Shown one piece after another: positions 15,686 to 23,850 of a stretch of DNA of 64,000 nucleotides. Both the position numbers and the translations under genes were made by a program. Source of the stretch: an uncultured Bacteroidia bacterium. GTDB lineage: Bacteria > Bacteroidota > Bacteroidia > Bacteroidales > ML635J-15. Each line of letters opens with the position of its first letter. The first letter of the stretch is position 1. Under the pieces are notes generated by a model, which had not been told where the DNA came from, searched no databases, and worked only from the letters and a program-made list of their open reading frames with translations. Location of the stretch: assembly GCA_902791865.1 (NCBI GenBank), contig CADAXK010000009.1:62001-126000 (forward strand). Direction: 5' to 3'.

Positions 15686-16438
15686 ATGACAACAGAAAAT
15701 TGTAACTACAAGATAGCATTGTTGATAGATGCCGAAAACATCTCCAACAAATATGCCGATGGCATAATGAACAGCCTTACCCGTTATGGCAGGGTGATAG
15801 TAAAAAATGCATACGTGTCGGTTGACGACAAGGGTGCCGTTACGCCCAATGCATGGATACATACATGCAAGAACAAGGGTATGCACCTTGTAACTCAAAC
15901 CCGCAATGCGTCTGGGAAAAACTGCGTGGATTCCAAACTTATAATAGATGCAATGGATATTCTGCATTTAAATACTGATGTAGATTGTTTCTGTTTGGTT
16001 TCGAGCGACAGCGACTTCACAACTCTTGCTTCTCGTCTTCGCGAGACAGGCAAATACCTTATAGGAATGGGCGAAAAGAAAACCATTGTCACACTTCGTA
16101 AGGCTTGCGACGAATTTATTGAGCTAGAACGTGTTATTCCAGACGAATCGCTCGACAAATATCGCCGTGCAGTTGCAGAGGGCGAAGATGTGCCGCCAGT
16201 ATCGAAGGAATTCATTGCAAGCGCTGTACGCCGTATGGTTGCCGACAACATGGCCAACGACAGGGTTACAAACCTCAGCGAAATAGGATCTCGCCTGAAA
16301 AAGATGTATCCCGACTTCGACTCGCGAAACTACGGTTTTTCGCAGTTGGGCAAGTTCCTTGCCTCGCTTGACGGCTTGAGCGTCAATAACTCCGAAGTCG
16401 AGTTGGTGGCAATGAAGAAGAAAAAGGGTAACAAATAG
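15686..16438 (+). CDS. NYN-domain protein with OST-HTH/LOTUS-like C-terminus
   Basis: A 250-residue cytoplasmic protein. Residues 8-155 form a NYN (PIN-like) nuclease domain: ALLIDAENIS holds the first acidic pair, CVDSKLIIDAMDIL the second, and VSSDSDFTTLASRLRETGKYLIGMG the third. Residues about 175-240 (FIASAVRRMVADNM, IGSRLKKMYPDFDSRNYGFSQLGKFL) match the OST-HTH/LOTUS fold. NYN proteins are usually RNases and LOTUS domains bind RNA, so RNA processing is likely. It is the first gene of a tight operon with a glycosyltransferase (20-bp gap) and a Ser/Thr kinase. Confidence 0.85.
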   Translation: MTTENCNYKIALLIDAENISNKYADGIMNSLTRYGRVIVKNAYVSVDDKGAVTPNAWIHTCKNKGMHLVTQTRNASGKNCVDSKLIIDAMDILHLNTDVDCFCLVSSDSDFTTLASRLRETGKYLIGMGEKKTIVTLRKACDEFIELERVIPDESLDKYRRAVAEGEDVPPVSKEFIASAVRRMVADNMANDRVTNLSEIGSRLKKMYPDFDSRNYGFSQLGKFLASLDGLSVNNSEVELVAMKKKKGNK

Positions 16439-16458
16439 GCTAGTACTTTCATATCGGC

Positions 16459-17556
16459 ATGATTCTAACTTTGGCAATAATAACAGTCATTTATGCCTTG
16501 CTTATATTGGCTTTCGGTTATTATTGGCGAGAGGATGAAGAAGCAAAGTCGTTTTCGGCAGATGCAGAAAAACCTCTGGTGAGTGTCGTTGTGGCATTTA
16601 GGAACGAGGAAAAAAACATTTCTGCCTTAATTCACAGCCTTCTTGCACAGACATATACAAAATGCGAGTTTATTCTTATTGACGATCATAGCGATGATGA
16701 ATCGTTGTCAATAGCAAGGTCGTTTTCCGATTCACGGTTAACGATAATTTCAGCCGGCGATGAGGTTATAGGCAAGAAAGCGGCATTGAAGTTTGGATAC
16801 GAAAGTTCGTCTGGCGAAATACTTTTTTTTACCGATGCCGATTGCGTGCTTGGTAGCAGGTGCATTGAAACTACAGTTGCTAAAATGCATTACGAAAACT
16901 ATCAAATGGTTTGTGGACCAGTACGTTATTTTCATAAAAAAGGATTTTTTCAGGCCCTTATGCAACTCGAATTCCTTTCTCTTACAGGCAGTGGTGCATC
17001 TGGATTTTTCATGGGACGACCTTTTATGTGCAATGGTGCCAATCTTGCTATTGAGCGAAAAATTTATGCCGAAGCCGATTTAAATTCAAAGTATTCCTCT
17101 GGCGATGATGTTTTTTTGCTTCATTATGCGCATAGTAAGTATAAGGTAGGTTTTGTGCAAAGCAGGGAAAGTATCGTCGAAACGCAAGGATCAGAAGGAA
17201 TTTGTGAATTTTTCAAGCAGAGGATAAGATGGGCATCGAAGGCAGGAGGGTATAAGAATGTTTTTGCCATTTTTGTCTCGTCGTTGATTTTTTTGATGTC
17301 GCTCTCACTGATTGTTGCCTTTGTGGCAGCTTGCATAAATCCGATATATTTCATAGTGTATTTCTGCTTGCTTGTGATGAAGCTGATTGTTGATACATAT
17401 TTTATTATTCCAGTATTGCGATTTTACCGCATGGGCAAATTATGGTGGGCAATTCTTCCGTTGACACTCATTTATCCGATTTATATAGTCTCCGTAGCCG
17501 TTGCATCGTTATTTTATAGGCCGATGTGGAAGGGGAGAAAAATTTCTGTAAGATAA
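16459..17556 (+). CDS. Membrane-associated family 2 glycosyltransferase
   Basis: A 365-residue protein with an N-terminal membrane helix (residues 1-22), a GT2 catalytic domain (VSVVVAFRNEEKNISAL, LIDDHSDDESL, FTDADC as the DxD motif, and QRIRWASKAGGY, which is the QxxRW motif of processive or polymer-forming GT2 enzymes), and about three C-terminal membrane helices (residues 270-360). This architecture fits glycosyltransferases working on lipid-linked or exported glycans at the inner membrane. Its operon partners are a NYN RNase-like protein and a kinase, an odd combination. The substrate is not known. Confidence 0.87.
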   Translation: MILTLAIITVIYALLILAFGYYWREDEEAKSFSADAEKPLVSVVVAFRNEEKNISALIHSLLAQTYTKCEFILIDDHSDDESLSIARSFSDSRLTIISAGDEVIGKKAALKFGYESSSGEILFFTDADCVLGSRCIETTVAKMHYENYQMVCGPVRYFHKKGFFQALMQLEFLSLTGSGASGFFMGRPFMCNGANLAIERKIYAEADLNSKYSSGDDVFLLHYAHSKYKVGFVQSRESIVETQGSEGICEFFKQRIRWASKAGGYKNVFAIFVSSLIFLMSLSLIVAFVAACINPIYFIVYFCLLVMKLIVDTYFIIPVLRFYRMGKLWWAILPLTLIYPIYIVSVAVASLFYRPMWKGRKISVR

Positions 17557-17566
17557 AATTAATAAA

Positions 17567-19021
17567 ATGCCAAGTAGCGACACTGACATATCATCATCGG
17601 GCAAGGTGGCGGCACAGAATATCCGCGTTTCCGACAAGTTCACCAACTTTGCCGAACTGCCTTCAAAGGGTCATTGCCGCCTGATGAAAGCCCAGCGTTA
17701 CGGTATATGGAATGTGCTGAAAGGTTTGAAGCCAGAATATACTGCCGACAAGCAGTTTGCGCAGATGCTTACCAAGGAGTACACGCTAATGGTCGGACTG
17801 AACCATCCAAATATTGTACGTACTTACGGACACGAAAATGTTCCAGAACTAGGCGAATGCATAATTATGGAATATGTGGATGGACGCACTTTGGCTGATT
17901 TCGTACGGGAAAACCCAAATGCATCTCAACGCAGACAAGTTGCCGAAGAACTTTTGGATGCACTTGCCTATTGTCATAAAAAACAAATTGTCCATCAGGA
18001 CTTGAAACCGTCCAATATCCTTATTACCCACGACGGCGACCATGTCAAAATCATCGATTTCGGACTATCAGACAGCCACGAATGGGCGATACTGAAAGAA
18101 CCTGCATTCACAAAGGCCTACGCCGCACCAGAACAACTTGCCGGCGAAGAAGTTGACAATCGTACCGACATCTACGCTTTCGGCATTATATTTCGGCAAA
18201 TGTTTCCGAAACGGTATGGATGCATTATCCGAAAATGCCTGCAACCGCAGCGCGATAAACGATATTCTTCTGCCGAAAGTATTCTAAACGACATTCGCCT
18301 TGCCGACAATAGAAGAAAAAGAATGCCTGCTGTCGCAATTGCACTTGCCATTTTGATTGCATTGGCAATATTTATTGGTAATCGGTTATATCAAATGGAA
18401 AATGTTCCAGTAATTGGTACTGAAACTCTTGTGGACGAAGTTGCTGATTCGTTGCCACAGAAGCAAGAAATTGCGGTAAATACTAAAACAGAAAGCGTTC
18501 AGTATTCGCAAGCAAAGTCAAAGACAACAGAAGTTTCATCTAGAAATGAAACGGAAAACTCTACTACTCAGTCGTCCACAACTACAGAAACGGAAACTCC
18601 AACTGCAAAAAATGAGGCAGAAAAACAAGCACTCGACCAGGCAATTTTCGACTTCAGATTGGCTATAGATAGCATGTTTGCACCTGTTGACCAGTATATT
18701 CAAAGCGAAGAATTGAAGACTTCCAACATACTGCACGACCTTATCTACATTGCCGAATACAAGGCAAAAATCAGGGAATGTAAAGTTCAGAAGCAATTGC
18801 CTAAGTCCAAGCGGACATCTTTCTTCGACTATGCCAACAGCCAGATTGAAGCAAAGAAGAAAACATATACGCAAAAATATCCGTCCATACCGAATTTTAC
18901 TAATGAGCGAAGCGTTAGGGATGCTGAAATTTATCAACCGATTTGGGAGCAAAGTCAAAAATATCAGGAAGAGGGACGAATGCTTTATCAGGAGTGGAAA
19001 AAACTGATGCGGACAAAATGA
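17567..19021 (+). CDS. Membrane-anchored Ser/Thr protein kinase
   Basis: A 484-residue Hanks-type kinase: catalytic domain at about residues 25-245, one transmembrane helix at 254-272, and an extracytoplasmic part of about 210 residues with a Ser/Thr/Glu-rich stretch followed by a helical domain. The catalytic loop is HQDLKPSN (residues 143-150, Gln in place of the usual Arg of HRD), the metal motif DFG is at 164-166, and AAPEQL replaces APE. A Lys near residue 52 probably binds ATP. The glycine loop is poorly conserved. It probably senses an envelope signal; targets are unknown. It ends 19 bp from the convergent regulator gene. Confidence 0.88.
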   Translation: MPSSDTDISSSGKVAAQNIRVSDKFTNFAELPSKGHCRLMKAQRYGIWNVLKGLKPEYTADKQFAQMLTKEYTLMVGLNHPNIVRTYGHENVPELGECIIMEYVDGRTLADFVRENPNASQRRQVAEELLDALAYCHKKQIVHQDLKPSNILITHDGDHVKIIDFGLSDSHEWAILKEPAFTKAYAAPEQLAGEEVDNRTDIYAFGIIFRQMFPKRYGCIIRKCLQPQRDKRYSSAESILNDIRLADNRRKRMPAVAIALAILIALAIFIGNRLYQMENVPVIGTETLVDEVADSLPQKQEIAVNTKTESVQYSQAKSKTTEVSSRNETENSTTQSSTTTETETPTAKNEAEKQALDQAIFDFRLAIDSMFAPVDQYIQSEELKTSNILHDLIYIAEYKAKIRECKVQKQLPKSKRTSFFDYANSQIEAKKKTYTQKYPSIPNFTNERSVRDAEIYQPIWEQSQKYQEEGRMLYQEWKKLMRTK

Positions 19022-19039
19022 AAATCTTTACATACATAA

Positions 19040-19609
19040 TCAGATTCTACTCACTTTCGTAAGTCCGCCCTTGTTGCCCATAACAAACAATTCCTTGTTG
19101 CCATCATCGAGTATGTGTTCCACATATAATGGTTCGTTTAGCGTGAAGCGTTCGCAGAGGAATGAATCTCCCACTTTCAGTTTTGCATTTTCCGATTCGG
19201 TCACTTCAAACAAATTGTTACCTTTATAGCAAAGCATTAGTCGCCGGTTGGGATTCCAGCATATTTCTACCTTGTCGTAAATAGCCAATTCATTTGAGTG
19301 CAATGATTTTGCCATTACTTTGTGCGATGATTGCACGCTTTCCGTTTCGCAGTAGTCGGTTACAAAGGTTTCCCAGTCGGGAAAACCAGTAAAACGTGCC
19401 AAAACATCGAGAGTTACTGTTCGAACAGAAGCATATCCGTCCACGTAACCCCAGATTCTTTTCAATGTGGATGTACTGACGGTTTCCTTCAGCCGTCCCT
19501 GTATTTCGCCTGACAAGAATATGAAGTCGGTGGAAGTTTTGATGCTATGGTCTGCCGATTCTGCTACTAACTGGCGCAAAAGTGCAATATGCTGTGGATT
19601 CAATGACAT
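19040..19609 (-). CDS. Putative DNA-binding regulator with TLKRIWGY motif
   Basis: A 189-residue cytoplasmic protein. Residues about 1-90 are helical and include STSTLKRIWGYVDGYASVR followed by TLDVLARFTGFPDWETF, a pattern I associate with a Bacteroidetes-specific helix-turn-helix-like domain in uncharacterised proteins. Residues about 105-189 are beta-rich (VEICWNPNRRLMLCYKG, LKVGDSFLCERF) and may sense a ligand. Its promoter carries the same AGAACCA tandem motif as the two operons downstream, which suggests that it regulates itself and them. That role is inferred from position and shared motif, not proven. Confidence 0.6.
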   Translation of the reverse strand: MSLNPQHIALLRQLVAESADHSIKTSTDFIFLSGEIQGRLKETVSTSTLKRIWGYVDGYASVRTVTLDVLARFTGFPDWETFVTDYCETESVQSSHKVMAKSLHSNELAIYDKVEICWNPNRRLMLCYKGNNLFEVTESENAKLKVGDSFLCERFTLNEPLYVEHILDDGNKELFVMGNKGGLTKVSRI

Positions 19610-19631
19610 ATTTATTATAAAATTTTTGGTG

Positions 19632-19680
19632 GCAAATATAGTACAGATTATAAATGTATGAATGGTTCTTTTGTGGTTCT
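19632..19680 (-). promoter_or_regulatory. Promoter of the regulator gene with tandem AGAACCA motif
   Basis: On the minus strand, AGAACCA-CAAA-AGAACCA (19680 down to 19663) is followed by 22 bp and then the -7 box TATATTTGC (19640 down to 19632). No TTTG -33 element is present; the motif occupies the region just above it. Same architecture as at 20074 and 28606. Confidence 0.75.
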
Positions 19681-19772
19681 TTTTATGCTTGTTTTAAAAC
19701 TATGATTATTGCATATCATCTTATAGCTTTTGTAAGTTGCAATTAATCAAACAAATAGGCACTATAAATAAA

Positions 19773-19805
19773 TTTGTTCATTTCATTTTCATTGCTTACA
19801 TTTGC
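19773..19805 (+). promoter_or_regulatory. Promoter of the 6S-like RNA
   Basis: TTTG at 19773-19776, 20-bp spacer, TACATTTGC at 19797-19805. A perfect -33/-7 pair with no coding frame behind it, pointing to a non-coding transcript starting near 19811. Confidence 0.7.
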
Positions 19806-19810
19806 ATTTG

Positions 19811-20010
19811 ACTTGGTATATGCCAAGTCGTACATTTTGATTAAACGAAGCGTTTATGCTCATCTTGTAACTGGAAACCTGAGAAATTTCAAAAGGGCAA
19901 GAGAGTGTAAGGGTTCACGCATACAGCGTGGACTGTTTGCATTTCTTCCCGAAAGGTAATCTCAGGACCTCCAGTTAAAGAAGTGGTATATCAGTGCCAC
20001 GCTTCTTTTG
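19811..20010 (+). ncRNA. Structured non-coding RNA, 6S-like candidate
   Basis: About 200 nt from a strong promoter to an intrinsic terminator. The 5' end folds as GACTTGG/CCAAGTC (19810-19829). The body is one long rod: AACTGGA (19869-19875) pairs with TCCAGTT (19970-19976), CCTGAG (19878-19883) with CTCAGG (19961-19966), then an open bubble, a GGG-AAGA/TCTT-CCC helix, and a terminal hairpin GTTCACGC/GCGTGGAC. A closing stem, central bubble and apical stem is the architecture of 6S RNA, the RNA polymerase regulator; Bacteroidales have divergent 6S forms. The identity is not certain, but an RNA gene is well supported. Confidence 0.6.
19977..20010 (+). terminator. Terminator of the 6S-like RNA
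   Basis: AAAGAAG (19977-19983) pairs with CTTCTTT (20002-20008), with an inner stem TGGTA/TGCCA and a short T run. Confidence 0.75.
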
Positions 20011-20073
20011 TGTGTTTAATTGCCCGTTGGGTGCTGGTGGGCATGAAAAGGTGTTTGTAATAGATATAAAAAA

Positions 20074-20121
20074 AGAACCAAATTAGAACCAACGAGGGTA
20101 TTGGAATGCACTATACTTTTG
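20074..20121 (+). promoter_or_regulatory. Promoter of the SPFH/channel operon with tandem AGAACCA motif
   Basis: AGAACCA-AATT-AGAACCA (20074-20091), then 22 bp, then the -7 box TACTTTTG (20114-20121). No TTTG -33 box. The spacing is identical to the regulator promoter and to the promoter at 28606. Confidence 0.78.
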
Positions 20122-20189
20122 TGGAGCGAATGAAACAATTCAACGATTAAAGTTCAATAAATATAGTATTAATTAAAAATTTAAGTAAA

Positions 20190-20459
20190 ATGAAGAATTC
20201 AACAAATGACGAAAAATTCTCCAAAGAAATTGGGAACATGATTAAAGAAGATGCAAAAGAAACGGCAGAAGATGTTAAAGAAGTAGCAAAAGACGAAATC
20301 AAAGATGCCGTAATGGATTCTGACATCGTAAATGATGCTAAGGATAAATCAAAAGAAAAAGTAAAAGATGCTTTAAATGAATCTGAAATTGTGAATGAAG
20401 CCAAGGAAAAAGCCAAATCAGGACTGTGGTCGCTCATTAAAGGGTTATTTGGATTATGA
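20190..20459 (+). CDS. Small LEA/CsbD-like helical stress protein
   Basis: An 89-residue, very hydrophilic protein rich in Lys, Asp, Glu and Ala. Two repeats with a 21-residue period are visible (IKDAVMDSDIVNDAKDKSK at 37-55 and VKDALNESEIVNEAKEKAK at 58-76), followed by a hydrophobic amphipathic end, LWSLIKGLFGL. The composition and AKDK/AKEK words resemble group 3 LEA and CsbD-type desiccation or stress proteins, which protect membranes or proteins as amphipathic helices. It is the first gene after the AGAACCA promoter, so probably the best expressed in the operon. The function is inferred from composition only. Confidence 0.7.
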   Translation: MKNSTNDEKFSKEIGNMIKEDAKETAEDVKEVAKDEIKDAVMDSDIVNDAKDKSKEKVKDALNESEIVNEAKEKAKSGLWSLIKGLFGL

Positions 20460-20584
20460 TAACCCTTTGTCATTAATTGTATTATATTATAATGGCAAAA
20501 TATTACTATACTATGATTAAACAAAAAAAGCAATGAATTTAATCTAAAATTTAAAGTATTCCGGATTAAAAAACATATAAAATT

Positions 20585-21664
20585 ATGAAAAGAATTCTTT
20601 TTACTCTTTTTTCGCTACTGGCAGCATTATCAATGGTGTCGCAAAATGATTTTGAACCAGCAAATACCAGTGATACCCTAGCAGTATATGACAATGGCTA
20701 TATATTGCACAAGTTATGGACGTCAACACTTAGTAAGAATCTTGTTTCAGTTGTGATGAGTGAACCAAAAGAAGGCGTTTATCGAGGTTTTTTGTATTTG
20801 AAAAATGTCAAGGAGCCTACTGATATATTGAACCAACGTTCTATTGACTGCCAGCATCTTGCAGGAGGATATGAAAGGATTGATGATGACGGTAATGGAT
20901 ACCTTGAAAGGGTTGTATATTGTAGTAGAAACGAGAGAGGGACAATAGCGAAAACCTGGGAGTTTCCTAAATTGCAAAGAACATCAAAGGATGAAGAAAA
21001 ATATGATAAAAGATTATATCTAATTCAGCATCAGTACGGTCTTATTTGTTATTACAAAACCAGCATCACATTTAATAACGACGGAACAGGATACCAAACC
21101 TTTACGGTTGCTCCCGAACTTATCGCTCCAGCAGCTGCCACATCTTACAATAATGGGAAGACAGGTTTTGAATACAGAAGCGGAGAAAGTATTCGTGGTG
21201 GATATAAGTTCACAGTTAATGGAACCGCTAAAGTCAAATTCAAATGGGAAAATAATGATGATTTATTGGAAATAACCTATGATTCAAATCCTTCTGTAAC
21301 AACAACTGCTGTTATGACTGACAAATTTGAAAAAGTCTATTCTGAAAACCGTCAACAGCATATAGCACAGGCGAAACAAGATATAGTAACCAATCCAGAA
21401 GTAAAAGAATGGAAGCAGAAAGTGGCAGATATACTGAAAATAATAGCACAGCAAGGTGGATATAGGCTTTATTTAATTTCGTTCATTTCTAATCATACAT
21501 TAAGGCTTATACCGATGTGGGTAGAAAATGACGAATTAATATCAGGAGAAACACCGGCTGATTTTTTTTCAAAAGACGCAGAAAACTTATTTGTTCCGGA
21601 TGTTGAAGAATTTATGGAATTGCTTGACCCGAATACATTGGTAAAATATGAAATAGAAAAATGA
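20585..21664 (+). CDS. Exported protein of unknown function
   Basis: A 359-residue protein with a signal peptide (MKRILFTLFSLLAALSMVSQ). The mature part is mixed beta and helix; recognisable words are FEYRSGESIRGGYKFTVNG and KVKFKWENNDDLLEITYD, which look like a lipocalin-like beta stretch, and the C-terminal third is helical and acidic. I do not recognise a family. No lipobox, so it is probably periplasmic. It follows the LEA-like gene by 125 bp without an obvious promoter and precedes the Asp-rich gene by 58 bp, so it is taken as part of the operon. Confidence 0.7.
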   Translation: MKRILFTLFSLLAALSMVSQNDFEPANTSDTLAVYDNGYILHKLWTSTLSKNLVSVVMSEPKEGVYRGFLYLKNVKEPTDILNQRSIDCQHLAGGYERIDDDGNGYLERVVYCSRNERGTIAKTWEFPKLQRTSKDEEKYDKRLYLIQHQYGLICYYKTSITFNNDGTGYQTFTVAPELIAPAAATSYNNGKTGFEYRSGESIRGGYKFTVNGTAKVKFKWENNDDLLEITYDSNPSVTTTAVMTDKFEKVYSENRQQHIAQAKQDIVTNPEVKEWKQKVADILKIIAQQGGYRLYLISFISNHTLRLIPMWVENDELISGETPADFFSKDAENLFVPDVEEFMELLDPNTLVKYEIEK

Positions 21665-21722
21665 AGAATATACACTAGAGGTTATGATAGAACGATTAAA
21701 ATAATAACAAAAAACGATTATT

Positions 21723-22343
21723 ATGGGTGATTTAAAAACAAAAATTGTCGATGGAATTACGCCAAATTTTGAATCAACAGATTCAAAGGATTTCGTCGGA
21801 ATATTAAACAAGATTGCAGAAGCCATGGGAGGTGTGCCTAACATGGGAGTGTTTGCTGACATAACACAAATAACGCAATCAAATGAACTGATGGCCGATG
21901 CATGCGACCAATATATTGCTGTAACAACAAAGCAGTATGAAAAACCGCATCGTGATTTACAGCCAGATTCTGACGAAACAGATCCATTTCAGTTGGAACT
22001 TGACTGTTTAGTCGGCAAAACAGGAAACAAGATGCCTTCGGATTTATCGGCATTTCTTGATAAAAAAGATAATCCAAGTGATTCAGCAATGGATGATGAT
22101 GAATTGGATGATGATGTGGATGACGAAATTGATGACGATGATGATAGTGACGATGGAAAGAGCATAGGTGAAGGATTCAAGGAGGTTGGCAAGGCGTTCC
22201 GCAGTGCATTCAAAAATAAATCGACAAAGTCAGGAAAGCCATTTGACGACGATGATGACGATGAAGATGACTATGACGACGATGATGATTATGATGACGA
22301 TGACTTTGAAGATGACGAATATGAAGATAAAGATGATTTTTAA
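21723..22343 (+). CDS. Asp-rich acidic protein
   Basis: A 206-residue cytoplasmic protein. The N-terminal 110 residues look folded (KIVDGITPNFESTDSKDFVGILNKIAEAMGG, with a NELMADACDQYIAVTT helix). Two runs of almost pure Asp/Glu follow, at about 124-145 and 173-206, separated by a basic segment (FKEVGKAFRSAFKNKSTKSGK). Such acidic tails bind cations such as Ca2+, or basic proteins. The neighbouring channel gene has a calcium-like filter, which makes divalent-cation buffering an attractive but unproven idea. No family was recognised. It is 14 bp from the next gene. Confidence 0.7.
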   Translation: MGDLKTKIVDGITPNFESTDSKDFVGILNKIAEAMGGVPNMGVFADITQITQSNELMADACDQYIAVTTKQYEKPHRDLQPDSDETDPFQLELDCLVGKTGNKMPSDLSAFLDKKDNPSDSAMDDDELDDDVDDEIDDDDDSDDGKSIGEGFKEVGKAFRSAFKNKSTKSGKPFDDDDDDEDDYDDDDDYDDDDFEDDEYEDKDDF

Positions 22344-22357
22344 AAATAAATGAAATT

Positions 22358-23845
22358 ATGGATACAACTTGGCAAACAGAAAATATAGGCAAGAATAGGG
22401 GCTTATTAAATGGAACTATTGAGAATCATGAATGCGATCCACAGGAAGATTGTCCAGAATGTAGAGGTGATGGAAGATGTGTCAAATGTGACGGACATGG
22501 TGATGTAGATTGTCATGTATGCCATGGTAGCGGCAGGTGCCGCGATTGCAATGGTCGTGGCAAGGAAAGATGTGATGAGTGCGGTGGAAATGGACGCTGC
22601 AGGGTTTGCGGAGGAAGTGGAAAAGTGCTATGTTCAAAGTGTCATGGCGAGGGTGAAGTTTGGAATGGAAATCAAAGGTGGAAATGTAGTAAATGTGGTG
22701 GCGCAGGTTATGCCCCGTGTCCAGAATGTAGCAGTTTTGGAATGAAGACTCTCCGTTTCGGTTTTGGCACATCGGCAAATGCAAAAGGATCTGGCAAATG
22801 CAAAAAATGTGAGGGAACTGGCGAACTGGTATGTAAAACATGTCATGGTACAGGCGATTGCCAATCTTGTGGCGGAAGTGGCAGGGAAACATGCTCCCAT
22901 TGTCATGGCAGCGGAAATTGTCCCAAATGTAATGGTACGGGAAAAATAACTTGCAGGAGATGCGAAGGCAGCGGATGGTATCAGACTTTTAATGTTTACG
23001 AAGCCAAATCGTATGTAAAGAAATGGCATTATATAAGTGCTGAACATTTGGAAGAAGGCATGGATATGGCTGATAAAAGGCCTGTGTATAAAGATATATA
23101 CAAGAAATGGAAATACCGTGATACTGTCGATTTTGACAGATACGAAGATGTTCGTAAGAAGACGGATGCCGATTTTGGTACATCGGAATCGTTCAACAAA
23201 TTTGAAAAAGCATACGTCCAAGCTTCTGATGCTTCAAAAACGACAGATACTCCTTATTCAAAATCTTTAAAAATAGGAAAAGTACCTGTAACAAAGGTAG
23301 ACTTCATGCTGAACAATAATAACTATTCTCTATATATTCTTGGGGATAATAGTGTTGTAATGTGTGATAATTTGCCCAAAACGATAGAAATGTACAAGCC
23401 GTCATTTTTCCAGAAAATGAAATTGCTGTTAACAAAGAAGAAAAGGCATCTTTCTTATATCAAGCTGGCCGCATATATATTCCAATGCGACGGCAAGGAT
23501 ATGAGCGAGTCACATGTATTGAATGTTTTTTATAATGCACTGAATATCAAACCGGAGAAAAAAGATTTGCTTAAGGAACAATTGAAGAAATATAATTCTG
23601 ATATGCCGTATGAAACATTCAGGAAGGAAATAAAGTCGTTGTTCTCGTCAAAGAAAACCTTGACATTTGCATGGCAATGCATGTCTGTAGATAAAAAAAT
23701 ATCTCAGCAGGAAAATGACTTGTTTGGAAAGATTGCTGCAGAATACAAACTTGGAAGCGATGAAATCGAATCAATGAAGAAGTTTGCAGCAAAATATTCC
23801 ATGTTGTCGGACGATAGTCTTGTGAACGAGTATATGAGGAGTTAA
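22358..23845 (+). CDS. DnaJ-type zinc-finger protein with TerB-like C-terminus
   Basis: A 495-residue cytoplasmic protein without a J domain. Residues about 28-210 contain roughly a dozen CxxCxGxG or CxxC modules (CHVCHGSGRC, CRVCGGSGKV, CKTCHGTGDC, CSHCHGSGNC and others), many more than the four in DnaJ, and likely bind several zinc ions. The middle (about 215-350) is unassigned. Residues about 370-495 show the helical TerB-like pattern (IKLAAYIFQCDGKDMSESHV, WQCMSVDKKISQQENDLF). It probably works as a chaperone-like or scaffold protein in this operon. It overlaps nothing and is 5 bp from the channel gene. Confidence 0.83.
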   Translation: MDTTWQTENIGKNRGLLNGTIENHECDPQEDCPECRGDGRCVKCDGHGDVDCHVCHGSGRCRDCNGRGKERCDECGGNGRCRVCGGSGKVLCSKCHGEGEVWNGNQRWKCSKCGGAGYAPCPECSSFGMKTLRFGFGTSANAKGSGKCKKCEGTGELVCKTCHGTGDCQSCGGSGRETCSHCHGSGNCPKCNGTGKITCRRCEGSGWYQTFNVYEAKSYVKKWHYISAEHLEEGMDMADKRPVYKDIYKKWKYRDTVDFDRYEDVRKKTDADFGTSESFNKFEKAYVQASDASKTTDTPYSKSLKIGKVPVTKVDFMLNNNNYSLYILGDNSVVMCDNLPKTIEMYKPSFFQKMKLLLTKKKRHLSYIKLAAYIFQCDGKDMSESHVLNVFYNALNIKPEKKDLLKEQLKKYNSDMPYETFRKEIKSLFSSKKTLTFAWQCMSVDKKISQQENDLFGKIAAEYKLGSDEIESMKKFAAKYSMLSDDSLVNEYMRS

Positions 23846-23850
23846 CGGAT

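Noticed and set aside
19811..20010. SRP RNA, RNase P RNA or tmRNA
   Set aside because: None of their hallmark sequences (the GGAA tetraloop domain of SRP, the RNase P GAGGAAAGTCC core, or the tmRNA tRNA-like ends) is present.
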